Both the position numbers and the translations under genes were made by a program. The notes beneath the pieces are model-generated. The model worked only from the letters and a program-made list of their open reading frames with translations. It did no database searches and had not been told where the DNA came from. DNA of 8,285 bases from Candidatus Omnitrophota bacterium (GTDB lineage: Bacteria > Omnitrophota > Gorgyraeia > Gygaellales > Profunditerraquicolaceae), in NCBI GenBank assembly GCA_028713875.1, contig JAQTNM010000059.1, positions 1 to 8,285 on the forward strand. Direction: 5' to 3'. Shown piece by piece: positions 1-6,116 of this stretch; position 1 is the stretch's first letter; each line of letters begins with the position of its first letter.

Positions 1-903
1 AGAGAGAAATTCGGGCATTTTTCCGACCGGGCCTTATTTGTCCCGTATCCCTATTGTTTCCGGTGCCCTTATGATAAAAAGAGAGAATTCTGCGACCTTT
101 ACTGCCTGAGGCAGTTTGAAAAGTTATTTGAGACCGAGTATTACTCCGTGGTCAATAACAAAACAAACAAATGCGAATTAGGCGCCTTTTATATAGAGCC
201 GGTGCAGGGGACAGGCGGTTACATCGTGCCTCCGCGGGATTATTTCACCGGGCTTAAAGAGATTTTAGACAGGTATAACATACTTTTGGTTGACGATGAA
301 GTCCAGATGGGGTTTTTCCGCACGGGTAAATTCTGGGCCATCGAACATTTTAACGTTGTGCCGGACATTATGGTCTTCGGCAAGGCGCTGACCAACGGTC
401 TTAACCCGCTTTCCGGCATATGGGCAAAGGAAAAGCTGATTTCTCCCGGCGTATTCCCTCCGGGTTCCACGCATTCCACTTTTTCCTCCAATCCTTTAGG
501 CACTGCCGTGGGCCTTGAGACGATAAAATTAATAGAGGAGTCAAATTTCGCCAGTGATGTTCCCAAGAAAGGGGAGTATTTCGTTTCCGCTTTAAGCAGG
601 CTTGCCAAGAAGTATCCCCAAATAGGCCATGTCGGCGGCCTGGGCCTGGCAATAAGAATAGAGATATGCCAGAAAGACAGTTTTACGCCCAACAAGGAAC
701 TCACCGAAGCCGTAACCAATGCCGGGCTTTCCGGGGATCTTAATGTGAGGGGCAAGAAGAGAGGCCTGGTTTTGGATGTAGGCGGATACTACAAAAATGT
801 TTTTACTTTAGCGCCCTCTTTATATATACGGGAAGACGAAATAGATCTGGCAGTTGAGCTTTTTGAAGAGGCATTGCGCAAGGGGATTGCCGCGACTTCT
901 TAA
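1..903 (+). CDS. Class-III PLP-dependent aminotransferase (4-aminobutyrate/ornithine aminotransferase-like), 5'-truncated
   Basis: The reading frame is open from base 1 to the TAA at 901-903 (300 visible residues), so the start lies outside the window. An internal GTG at 148 is not the start, because good homology extends upstream of it. The visible part carries the fold-type I class-III core: an EPVQGTGGY segment (about 66-74), the DDEVQMGFFRTGKF stretch that holds the cofactor-binding Asp, and FGKALTNG, whose Lys (visible residue 128, codon 382-384) should form the Schiff base with PLP. The STFSSNPLG and C-terminal LAPSLYI segments are also family-like. Such enzymes move an amino group between an omega-amino acid or amine and a 2-oxo acid in the cytoplasm; some relatives are amino-acid racemases. 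An unusual cysteine quartet (C19, C22, C31, C35) precedes the core. Substrate cannot be told from sequence. The gene converges on the minus-strand operon with 19 bp between stop codons. Confidence 0.9.
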   Translation, partial: REKFGHFSDRALFVPYPYCFRCPYDKKREFCDLYCLRQFEKLFETEYYSVVNNKTNKCELGAFYIEPVQGTGGYIVPPRDYFTGLKEILDRYNILLVDDEVQMGFFRTGKFWAIEHFNVVPDIMVFGKALTNGLNPLSGIWAKEKLISPGVFPPGSTHSTFSSNPLGTAVGLETIKLIEESNFASDVPKKGEYFVSALSRLAKKYPQIGHVGGLGLAIRIEICQKDSFTPNKELTEAVTNAGLSGDLNVRGKKRGLVLDVGGYYKNVFTLAPSLYIREDEIDLAVELFEEALRKGIAATS

Positions 904-926
904 ACGGCGCAAACCCCGGCGTTTAA
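900..926. repeat. Palindrome spanning both convergent stop codons, possible weak bidirectional terminator
   Basis: TTAAACG (900-906) and CGTTTAA (920-926) are perfect 7-bp inverted arms around a 13-base loop. The arms contain the TAA stop codons of both convergent genes (901-903 plus strand, 923-925 minus strand). A hairpin here could end transcription from both sides, but the stem is AT-rich and no T-tract follows in either direction, so termination is only a weak inference. Confidence 0.3.
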
Positions 927-1309
927 AGACCGCTTAAGGTAACCAGGGCTATCCCCACCACGATAAGGACTGTGCCCAGCCAGCGTTTCAATCCCACCCT
1001 CTCTTTTAATATTAAACTTGAGGCAAAGGCGATAAAAATATAATGCATGCTGTCGATCGAGAAAGCAAGATTTAAATCCGCTTTAGACAGGACAAACAAC
1101 CAGACGAATAAGGATAGGCAGCTGAAGATCAGCCCTATCCATATCCGGCGGACCAGTATCAGCCTTATGATAAAAGCAAACACCTTCTTTATGCTGTTGA
1201 TGTTGGCTTCCAGAGAATTAATCGCGCTCTTTAAAAAGAGCTGGCTTATCGTATCGCAGATGCTGGTTAAGACTATCAGGGATATAATTAAAAATATGCT
1301 TGGTTTCAT
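923..1309 (-). CDS. Small four-helix EamA/SMR-type transporter, second half of a pair
   Basis: This 128-residue integral membrane protein has four predicted hydrophobic helices (about 5-24, 56-75, 80-101 and 109-127). The C-terminal LKERVGLKRWLGTVLIVVG stretch is typical of the drug/metabolite transporter superfamily. Its length fits a single EamA or SMR module, like EmrE or ArnE/ArnF, rather than a ten-helix DMT protein. Such modules work as dimers in the inner membrane, exporting cations or flipping lipid-linked sugars. Its start ATG overlaps the stop of the preceding gene by 4 bp (ATGA), implying translational coupling and probably a 1:1 heterodimer with it. By eye, no acidic residue falls at the position of the essential EmrE Glu14, although Asp19 lies nearby in helix 1. 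Substrate is unknown. Confidence 0.75.
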   Translation of the reverse strand: MKPSIFLIISLIVLTSICDTISQLFLKSAINSLEANINSIKKVFAFIIRLILVRRIWIGLIFSCLSLFVWLFVLSKADLNLAFSIDSMHYIFIAFASSLILKERVGLKRWLGTVLIVVGIALVTLSGL

Positions 1310-1722
1310 CTTACGGGACTCTCGTTCTTTTTGGTGCTCAGCGAGACGAAGATCACCCCTGCCAGTATGAAAAATATCCCCGCCCAGCGCAGGGCTGTTA
1401 TTTTTTCATGCAGAAAGAATATGGAGGCCAGGGGCACCAGTATGTAACTGAAGCTGGCTATCGGCACGGCAACGCTTAAATCTATCTTGGAGAGGACGGT
1501 AGACCATATGATAAAGGTGGCCAGGACCGATAAGAAACCGACCCATAAAAACCAGGACAAAAGCACAGTTTTAACAAATACGAAAGCTTCGGCAGGGTTG
1601 CTTATCTGCAGCGCGCTTGCCGGCAGGGCGCCTTTTTTGAAGCAGAAATTGGTGAAGGTCTCCAGGACGTCGGAGAATACCAGGATGGAGAGTATTTTCA
1701 GGGTGACCCCGCCTTTAGCCAT
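1306..1722 (-). CDS. Small four-helix EamA/SMR-type transporter, first half of a pair
   Basis: This 138-residue membrane protein has helices at about 8-27, 54-77, 82-104 and 109-128, then a short basic, hydrophilic tail. LHEKITALRWAGIFFILAGV near the end is the usual EamA/SMR closing signature, and PIASFSYILVPLAS is the usual third helix. Asp18 in helix 1 lies about where EmrE has its proton- and substrate-binding Glu14, an alignment made by eye. The gene overlaps the upstream acyltransferase gene by 8 bp and the downstream transporter half by 4 bp, so the three are surely co-transcribed and coupled. A heterodimeric pair recalls ArnE/ArnF (undecaprenyl-phosphate aminoarabinose flippase) or the EbrA/EbrB and YkkC/YkkD drug pumps. 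The acyltransferase neighbour makes an envelope substrate more attractive, but that is inference. Confidence 0.75.
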   Translation of the reverse strand: MAKGGVTLKILSILVFSDVLETFTNFCFKKGALPASALQISNPAEAFVFVKTVLLSWFLWVGFLSVLATFIIWSTVLSKIDLSVAVPIASFSYILVPLASIFFLHEKITALRWAGIFFILAGVIFVSLSTKKNESPVR

Positions 1723-2839
1723 GTTTTATGTTCTCGTCGAAATTATGGGGGGCCAATAATCTGGCTAAACAGAGCATCAATAAATTCAGCATATGGTTAT
1801 TATGCCTGGCACAGGCGTATAAAGGTATAGGCCGGCCTCCCAGCCTTATTTTGGGGTGGTAATCGGTCTGGCCCACCCGGTAGTAGCGTATAGAATTTTT
1901 CAGGCACCACTCTATATTATAACACCAGCTGAAGAAATACAAATTATATTTGTAGGCCACATCGTAGTCAAAGCCGATAAATTTGTCTATAAGCGTATCC
2001 TTATGGACAAAACAAAGATTAAAAGCCGCCAGCTTATGGCCGACGTAATAAAGAAAGAATTTGGTTTCCATTGCGAGGTTGCGGGATATATTTATAAAAA
2101 ACTCCTTTGTCAGCTTTTCAAATTTTACATTGCCGGCTGCGTATGTGTTGAGATAAAGCCCGTACACGTCTTCGATTATATCCGCTATATTATCGGCCAC
2201 TTCCACCCTGATATCGGCGCGGGCCTTGGATTTTTTTATCTTGCGCCGCAGGTCTTTGCGGCTATTGTGGCTTAAACTCCGCAAATAATCCTGCAGGGAA
2301 TTAAAAGGCAGCTCCAGGGTAACAGCAGGAAAAGTCTCGGCCGTAAAGAAGCCCTTAGTTTTAACGGAGGCAAAAATATCAAGGTCTTTTGCAAGGAAAT
2401 CCTTAAAAACAATAAAGGGGATGTCTTTTTCCGCGCATATATTTTCCATTATCCGGATCAATTCCAGTACAAGGCCGGGTTTATCCTCGTCGCTTATCTT
2501 AAGTCCTAAAATTCCGTTTTCCCCGATAGGAGAACCGCAGAACAGCGTTTTAATCGTAAAGAATCTGGGGATGAATTTACGGATGATCCGGGTTAGTCTC
2601 TGGATCGGTCCTGTAGCGGCGATATCCAGGTTAAAATCGGCGGTAAACAGAGGCGCGATGAGAAGAGGCGAACCCGCCCCATAAATCAGTACGTAGCAAA
2701 ATGAGTACTCTTTGAGACTGGATTCTTCGAGGGTTTTGAAAAAACCGTATCCTTCGGCTATATCGCCGAAGACCAGGTCCCATTCAGGCCTGCCGATCTC
2801 TTTGATGGAATCCAGTATTTTATAGGTGAATCGGGCCAT
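1715..2839 (-). CDS. FemAB/BioF2-like GNAT-fold acyltransferase
   Basis: This 374-residue soluble protein has no signal peptide or clear membrane helix. The middle segment SHNSRKDLRRKIKKS (about 190-204) is the hallmark of the BioF2-like or FemAB-like acetyltransferase group (Acetyltransf_6 type), in which two GNAT domains lie in tandem. The C-terminal half continues with FFLYYVGHKLAAFNLCFVHKD (about 261-281), the fold's core strands, and then a YRVGQTDYHPKIRLGGRPIPLY segment (about 320-341), similar to the end of this family. Relatives transfer acyl or aminoacyl groups onto peptidoglycan precursors, amino sugars or surface polysaccharides, often in exopolysaccharide loci. It is the first gene of a three-gene operon with two small transporter halves (8-bp overlap). 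No Shine-Dalgarno sequence is evident before the ATG. Acceptor and donor are unknown. Confidence 0.75.
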   Translation of the reverse strand: MARFTYKILDSIKEIGRPEWDLVFGDIAEGYGFFKTLEESSLKEYSFCYVLIYGAGSPLLIAPLFTADFNLDIAATGPIQRLTRIIRKFIPRFFTIKTLFCGSPIGENGILGLKISDEDKPGLVLELIRIMENICAEKDIPFIVFKDFLAKDLDIFASVKTKGFFTAETFPAVTLELPFNSLQDYLRSLSHNSRKDLRRKIKKSKARADIRVEVADNIADIIEDVYGLYLNTYAAGNVKFEKLTKEFFINISRNLAMETKFFLYYVGHKLAAFNLCFVHKDTLIDKFIGFDYDVAYKYNLYFFSWCYNIEWCLKNSIRYYRVGQTDYHPKIRLGGRPIPLYACARHNNHMLNLLMLCLARLLAPHNFDENIKHG

Positions 2840-2853
2840 TTTAAGATAAAGTC

Positions 2854-2882
2854 TTGATTAGGCAAGTATTTTATCATAAAAT
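2854..2882 (+). promoter_or_regulatory. Sigma70-like promoter for the DegT-type aminotransferase gene
   Basis: TTGATT (2854-2859) is separated by exactly 17 bp from TAAAAT (2877-2882). Transcription would start near 2889 and leave a leader of about 39 bases containing a GGAG Shine-Dalgarno element (2917-2920) before the ATG at 2928. Confidence 0.65.
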
Positions 2883-2896
2883 AAATTTTAAGCTAA
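2868..2896 (-). promoter_or_regulatory. Weak candidate promoter for the minus-strand acyltransferase-transporter operon
   Basis: Read on the minus strand there is TTAGCT (2896-2891), a 17-bp spacer, then TAAAAT (2873-2868), about 28 bp before the ATG at 2839. The -10 is good but the -35 matches only 3 of 6 consensus bases, and the region is AT-rich, so chance matches are likely. If real, it overlaps the plus-strand promoter face to face. Confidence 0.3.
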
Positions 2897-2927
2897 ATAA
2901 AAAAATACAGCACCCCGGAGAACAATA

Positions 2928-4148
2928 ATGGGCATCTTTAAAGAAATACCCCCTACCGCCGGTTTCCCGCTTAGTCTAAAAGATTTTTCCTGTCTCTTTA
3001 AGACCGTAGATCTTCAGCAGGACTTCAGTGATTATCTGGGATCGGATTGCTGCCGCCTGACTTATTCCGGCACCGCGGCATTGTATCTTATCCTGGAGAC
3101 TTTAAAAGACCTGTCGGTTAAGGCCACCGTTGTTATCCCTTCGTTCGTATGTCCGCTTGTCCCCCTGGCAATAAAAAGAGCGGGTTTAAAAGTAGAAGTA
3201 TGCGACGTGCGCCGGGATAGTTTTGACTTTGATCTCGTTCAGCTGGAAGACCTGTGTCTGCGCAATGGCGATATCGCGGCTATCGTCGCTGTACACCTGG
3301 CAGGATTGCCTGCGGATATCGCGGGGCTTAAGAAGGCAGCCGGGGACAGGGGCATCTTCATAATCGAAGACTGCGCGCAGTCATTGGGTGCGATTTATGA
3401 AGGCAGAAAAACAGGCACACTGGGTGATTTTTCCTTTTTCAGCCTTTGCCGCGGTAAAGGCCTGACTATATATGAAGGAGGCGTGGCAGTTGCCTCAAAA
3501 AAAGAATACGCCGCAGTTATGGACGGCAATATAAAAAAGCTGATAAAGCGGGATCTTCTATCCGAGGCTCTAAAAATACTGGAATTGCTGGGATACGGTG
3601 TTTTTTATCGTCCGCAGCTATTCTGGTTCGTATTCAGGCTGCCCCAGTTGCTCTGGGAGATGCTGGGGAATAAGTTGAAATCCGCGGGAGAAGATTTTGC
3701 AGCGAATTTCCCGATACATAAAGTATCGCGTTTGCGCTCATCAATTGGGCATGCGCAGTTTGCCCGTCTTGAAAGCCAAATAGAGAAACAAAGAGAAAAG
3801 GCGCGTTTTTATATAGAGGCCTTGCGCGCTATTCAAGGAATAAAGGTGATCGGCGGGCATGCGCAAGGCCGGGCAAGTTACCCTTATCTGAGTTTAATTT
3901 TTGAGAGCAGCCGGATGCGCGATAAGGTCCTGCAGGCACTTAAATATTCTGGCTTGGGCGTATCCCAGATTTATGCTTATGCCATAGGGGATTACGGGTA
4001 TTTAAAAACGTTCCTCCCGCAGAGAAAATATCCCGGGGCCAGCTACCTGGCCGAGCACACATTAACATTGTCAACGAGCGCCTTTTTAGAAAATAAAGAT
4101 TTGCAGTCAGTCGTTGATGTTATAAAAAACCTATCTGGTTTACGCTGA
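2928..4148 (+). CDS. DegT/DnrJ/EryC1/StrS-family PLP aminotransferase, atypical
   Basis: This 406-residue cytoplasmic fold-type I PLP enzyme is of the sugar-aminotransferase type, which aminates nucleotide-linked keto-sugars for surface glycans or antibiotics. In order it shows SGTAAL (47-52, cofactor phosphate loop), a VHLAGLPADI segment (122-131), EDCAQSLGA (147-155, with Asp148 and Gln151 around the pyridine ring), and GDFSFFSLCRGKG followed by EGG. Lys177 is the expected Schiff-base lysine. The lysine context is RGKG instead of the frequent KN/KT form. Residues about 213-247 form an unusually hydrophobic, aromatic-rich stretch, which may bury against a membrane or partner. The start is set by GGAG seven bases upstream of the ATG. 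It is transcribed divergently from the acyltransferase operon. ArnB-like aminosugar synthesis is possible, but substrate and pathway cannot be assigned. Confidence 0.85.
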   Translation: MGIFKEIPPTAGFPLSLKDFSCLFKTVDLQQDFSDYLGSDCCRLTYSGTAALYLILETLKDLSVKATVVIPSFVCPLVPLAIKRAGLKVEVCDVRRDSFDFDLVQLEDLCLRNGDIAAIVAVHLAGLPADIAGLKKAAGDRGIFIIEDCAQSLGAIYEGRKTGTLGDFSFFSLCRGKGLTIYEGGVAVASKKEYAAVMDGNIKKLIKRDLLSEALKILELLGYGVFYRPQLFWFVFRLPQLLWEMLGNKLKSAGEDFAANFPIHKVSRLRSSIGHAQFARLESQIEKQREKARFYIEALRAIQGIKVIGGHAQGRASYPYLSLIFESSRMRDKVLQALKYSGLGVSQIYAYAIGDYGYLKTFLPQRKYPGASYLAEHTLTLSTSAFLENKDLQSVVDVIKNLSGLR

Positions 4149-4168
4149 AGCAGCATGCTTGAAAGTCG

Positions 4169-4197
4169 TTGACAAGCGCATAAAATTAATATAACAT
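4169..4197 (+). promoter_or_regulatory. Sigma70-like promoter for the PagL-like gene, near-leaderless
   Basis: A perfect TTGACA (4169-4174) is followed after 17 bp by TAACAT (4192-4197). The expected transcription start (about 4203-4205) lies within a few bases of the ATG at 4206, leaving no room for a Shine-Dalgarno sequence. None is visible in the AT-rich bases before the ATG. Confidence 0.65.
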
Positions 4198-4205
4198 CTT
4201 ATCAT

Positions 4206-4802
4206 ATGAAAACAGCGCTCAAGGCAGGCTGCATCTTATTTTTAAACCTCTTTCTAGTATTTGCAGGCAGCGGATACGCCGAAGAAGAAAAGAAGCAGGC
4301 AGGTCCGCTTGTCGGCATAGAGTATCTTACCGGCTTTGCCCAGGCTAAATTGCGGGAAAAGGGAAGTTACAGCGCCGTTCCCATGATGGTGGATTTTGAT
4401 TTTAACCTTAAGCCCTTGACCAAGAAAATAGGATTTAACCCTCCTGGCCTGCTCCAGTTTCAGCTGGAGCCTTTTATCAACCCGGTTTATCGTCCGGACT
4501 CAAACGTAGAAATAGGCAACTCCTTTCTGATTAAGATAGGCTTTCTGCCCGACAACTTCAAATTCCAGCCTTACTTTAAAGGCGGGGCGGGCCTTATCTA
4601 TATCACCCAGCATACCCGCGAGCAGTCCACCCAGTTTAACTTTGTGGAATACGCCGGCTGCGGCATCCATTATTTTTTCAATAAAAATACCGCCTTTACC
4701 GTCGAGGGCCGCTACCGGCATCTATCCAACGCCTCCATAAAACAGCCCAATAAGGGCATCGATACCTACTTTTTTCTCGCCGGCCTTTCATACCTGTTCT
4801 AA
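4206..4802 (+). CDS. pagL: PagL-like lipid A 3-O-deacylase (acyloxyacyl hydrolase family)
   Basis: This is a 198-residue precursor. Residues 1-25 form a Sec signal peptide (MKTALK, hydrophobic core, cut near GYA|EEE). The rest shows alternating hydrophobic strands and ends in SYLF with a terminal Phe, as expected for an outer-membrane beta-barrel. RHLSNA (171-176) is the family's catalytic motif, with His172 and Ser174 in H-x-S-N spacing. In Pseudomonas PagL the triad is completed by a Glu 12 residues after the Ser; here that position is Asp186. PagL enzymes remove the 3-position acyl chain of lipid A in the outer leaflet, lowering endotoxicity and altering membrane packing. The gene is monocistronic with its own promoter. 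It implies that the organism makes an LPS-type outer membrane. The family call is firm; exact deacylation site is inferred. Confidence 0.8.
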   Translation: MKTALKAGCILFLNLFLVFAGSGYAEEEKKQAGPLVGIEYLTGFAQAKLREKGSYSAVPMMVDFDFNLKPLTKKIGFNPPGLLQFQLEPFINPVYRPDSNVEIGNSFLIKIGFLPDNFKFQPYFKGGAGLIYITQHTREQSTQFNFVEYAGCGIHYFFNKNTAFTVEGRYRHLSNASIKQPNKGIDTYFFLAGLSYLF

Positions 4803-4841
4803 GAAACAATTTTTAAGCCTTTCTGCGCAGTAAAAAATTAC

Positions 4842-4870
4842 TTGACAAAATAATACTAAAATAGTATCAT
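4842..4870 (+). promoter_or_regulatory. Near-consensus promoter of the rrf2-hcp operon, predicted leaderless
   Basis: A perfect TTGACA (4842-4847), a 17-bp spacer and TATCAT (4865-4870) match the sigma70 consensus in 11 of 12 positions. The expected transcription start (about 4876-4878) coincides with the ATG at 4877, and there is no Shine-Dalgarno sequence, so the regulator's message is probably leaderless. Such a strong core promoter overlapped by an inverted repeat suggests that expression is set by repression. Confidence 0.75.
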
Positions 4871-4872
4871 TT
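4848..4872. promoter_or_regulatory. 25-bp inverted repeat, candidate Rrf2 operator
   Basis: Arms 4848-4858 and 4862-4872 are complementary at 10 of 11 positions around centre 4860; the core ATACTA / TAGTAT (4853-4858, 4862-4867) is perfect. The repeat covers the spacer and the whole -10 element, so a bound dimer would block RNA polymerase. Size and AT-rich two-arm form resemble NsrR-type operators of the Rrf2 family. The binder is inferred to be the adjacent regulator. Confidence 0.6.
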
Positions 4873-4876
4873 ATCC

Positions 4877-5284
4877 ATGAAATTGATCACCCGCAACAGC
4901 GATTACGCAACAGGAGCGCTGATTTATCTGGCGCAAGCCGAAGGCAGGATTGTTTGCGCAGACGAGCTTGTGAAGGAATTGCGCATACCGCAGGCTTTCT
5001 TAAGAAGACTGCTGCAGGCTTTAGTTAAGAATAATATCCTGGGGTCTTATAAAGGCAAAGGCGGCGGCTTTGTCTTGAAACTCCCGCCGGAAAAAATAGG
5101 CTTGAGCCGGATCATGCGCATATTCCAGGGCGAGCTTAAGATTGTGCATTGCGTGCTTAAAAAAAAGAGCTGCCCCAATAAGGGCAGGTGTATTTTAAGG
5201 GCCAGGATAAAAAAGATTGAAAAGGGAGTGATCGGGCAGCTGGATGCGATAACGCTCGCCGCTCTCATCGGAGGAAAGAACTAA
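4877..5284 (+). CDS. Rrf2-family Fe-S transcriptional regulator (NsrR/IscR-like)
   Basis: This 135-residue protein starts with the Rrf2 N-terminus MKLITRNSDYATGALIYLA, a winged helix-turn-helix. The recognition region IPQAFLRRLLQALVKNNIL (about 37-55) is followed by the wing GSYKGKGGGFVL (56-67). Three cysteines at 92, 99 and 105 (C-x6-C-x5-C) occupy the place of the cluster ligands of IscR and NsrR, so it should bind a [2Fe-2S] or [4Fe-4S] cluster and act as a cytoplasmic redox or NO sensor. It is the first gene of an operon with an iron-sulfur protein and Hcp; control of hcp by NsrR is established in several bacteria. Autoregulation through the overlapping inverted repeat is inferred. The stop overlaps the next ATG by one base. 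Calling it NsrR proper would go beyond the evidence. Confidence 0.88.
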   Translation: MKLITRNSDYATGALIYLAQAEGRIVCADELVKELRIPQAFLRRLLQALVKNNILGSYKGKGGGFVLKLPPEKIGLSRIMRIFQGELKIVHCVLKKKSCPNKGRCILRARIKKIEKGVIGQLDAITLAALIGGKN

Positions 5285-6114
5285 TGAGAAGGAAGATCAT
5301 CCGTATTGATGAAAAAAAATGCAACGGCTGCGGCCGATGCGCTTCGGGATGCCCGGAAGGTGCGATACGGATAATCGGCGGAAAGGCGAGGCTGGTCAAT
5401 GAGTTTTTTTGCGACGGTTTGGGCGCTTGTATCGGCACCTGCCCGCAGCAAGCTATAACCATAGAAGAAAGGCAGGCCCGCGATTACGACGAGAAACAAG
5501 TAATGGCCAATATCGTAAAAGGCGGCCGCGATACCATTATCGCCCACCTGGCGCACCTCAAAGACCATGCTCAAAGCGCGTATCTAAAAGAGGCTATGGA
5601 TTTTCTCAAGGAAAAGAACATCAATATAGATTTGACCGACAAACAGGAACCCCGGGAATGCGCATGCCCCGGTTCCCAAATAATGGATTTAAAGACAAGA
5701 CCGGAGGATAAGAAAGCTGGCAGTGCCGGCGTCCGTTCCGAACTGCAGAACTGGCCTATCCAGCTTAAGTTAATGCCGGCGTTTGCTCCCTACCTTGACC
5801 ATGCCGATCTGGTTATTGCCGCGGATTGCGCGCCTTTTGCCTATTCTGATTTCCACAGGAGGTTCCTGAGAGGCAAAATCCTCATTAATCTGTGCCCGAA
5901 ACTTGACCAGTCCTACGAGCCGTACGTAGAAAAACTGACGCACATTTTTCAAGGCAATAGCATAAAGTCAGTTACTTTGGTCCATATGGAAGTCCCCTGT
6001 TGTTTCGGGCTCGTCGGGATAGTCAAGGAAGCGATCAAGAATTCAGGAGAGAATATAAGCGTCAAAGAATACACCGTATCCATTAAAGGAGATATTATTT
6101 CATCAAGGAGGTAA
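5284..6114 (+). CDS. Hcp-associated iron-sulfur protein (ferredoxin head plus Cys-containing C-terminal domain)
   Basis: This 276-residue cytoplasmic protein has two parts. Residues 1-62 are a two-cluster ferredoxin fold: CNGCGRCASGCP (C13, C16, C19, C23) is canonical, whereas CDGLGACIGTCP (C43, C49, C53) has Leu46 where the second cysteine of the site is expected. The second site may therefore carry a [3Fe-4S] or labile cluster. A linker follows, then a C-terminal domain (about 125-276) with C126 and C128, ADC (C182), LCPKLD (C204) and EVPCC (C239, C240), residues that could hold another cluster or metal. I recall this architecture next to hcp in anaerobic bacteria, where it is a likely electron donor to Hcp, but its function is not established. 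A GGAGG (5270-5274) lies nine bases before the ATG. It overlaps the regulator gene by 1 bp and ends 2 bp before hcp. Confidence 0.8.
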   Translation: MRRKIIRIDEKKCNGCGRCASGCPEGAIRIIGGKARLVNEFFCDGLGACIGTCPQQAITIEERQARDYDEKQVMANIVKGGRDTIIAHLAHLKDHAQSAYLKEAMDFLKEKNINIDLTDKQEPRECACPGSQIMDLKTRPEDKKAGSAGVRSELQNWPIQLKLMPAFAPYLDHADLVIAADCAPFAYSDFHRRFLRGKILINLCPKLDQSYEPYVEKLTHIFQGNSIKSVTLVHMEVPCCFGLVGIVKEAIKNSGENISVKEYTVSIKGDIISSRR

Positions 6115-6116
6115 TA

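Noticed and set aside
148..150. GTG at 148 as start of the class-III aminotransferase
   Set aside because: The frame stays open to base 1 and the upstream residues look like the same family, so this is an internal valine.
240..755. 171-codon minus-strand reading frame
   Set aside because: It lies wholly inside the class-III aminotransferase, which has clear motifs; the antisense product has no recognisable family features.
1856..2275. 139-codon plus-strand reading frame
   Set aside because: Antisense shadow of the GNAT acyltransferase; no Shine-Dalgarno sequence or family signature.
3748..3867. Exact 11-base repeat GGGCATGCGCA occurring twice in the DegT-type gene (near 3747 and 3856)
   Set aside because: Only two copies, both in coding sequence with different protein context; related CATGCGCA words elsewhere look like codon-use chance.
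4803..4841. Possible terminator after the PagL-like gene around the palindrome CTGCGCAG
   Set aside because: The palindrome has no loop and cannot form a useful hairpin; the following A/T run alone is not a terminator.
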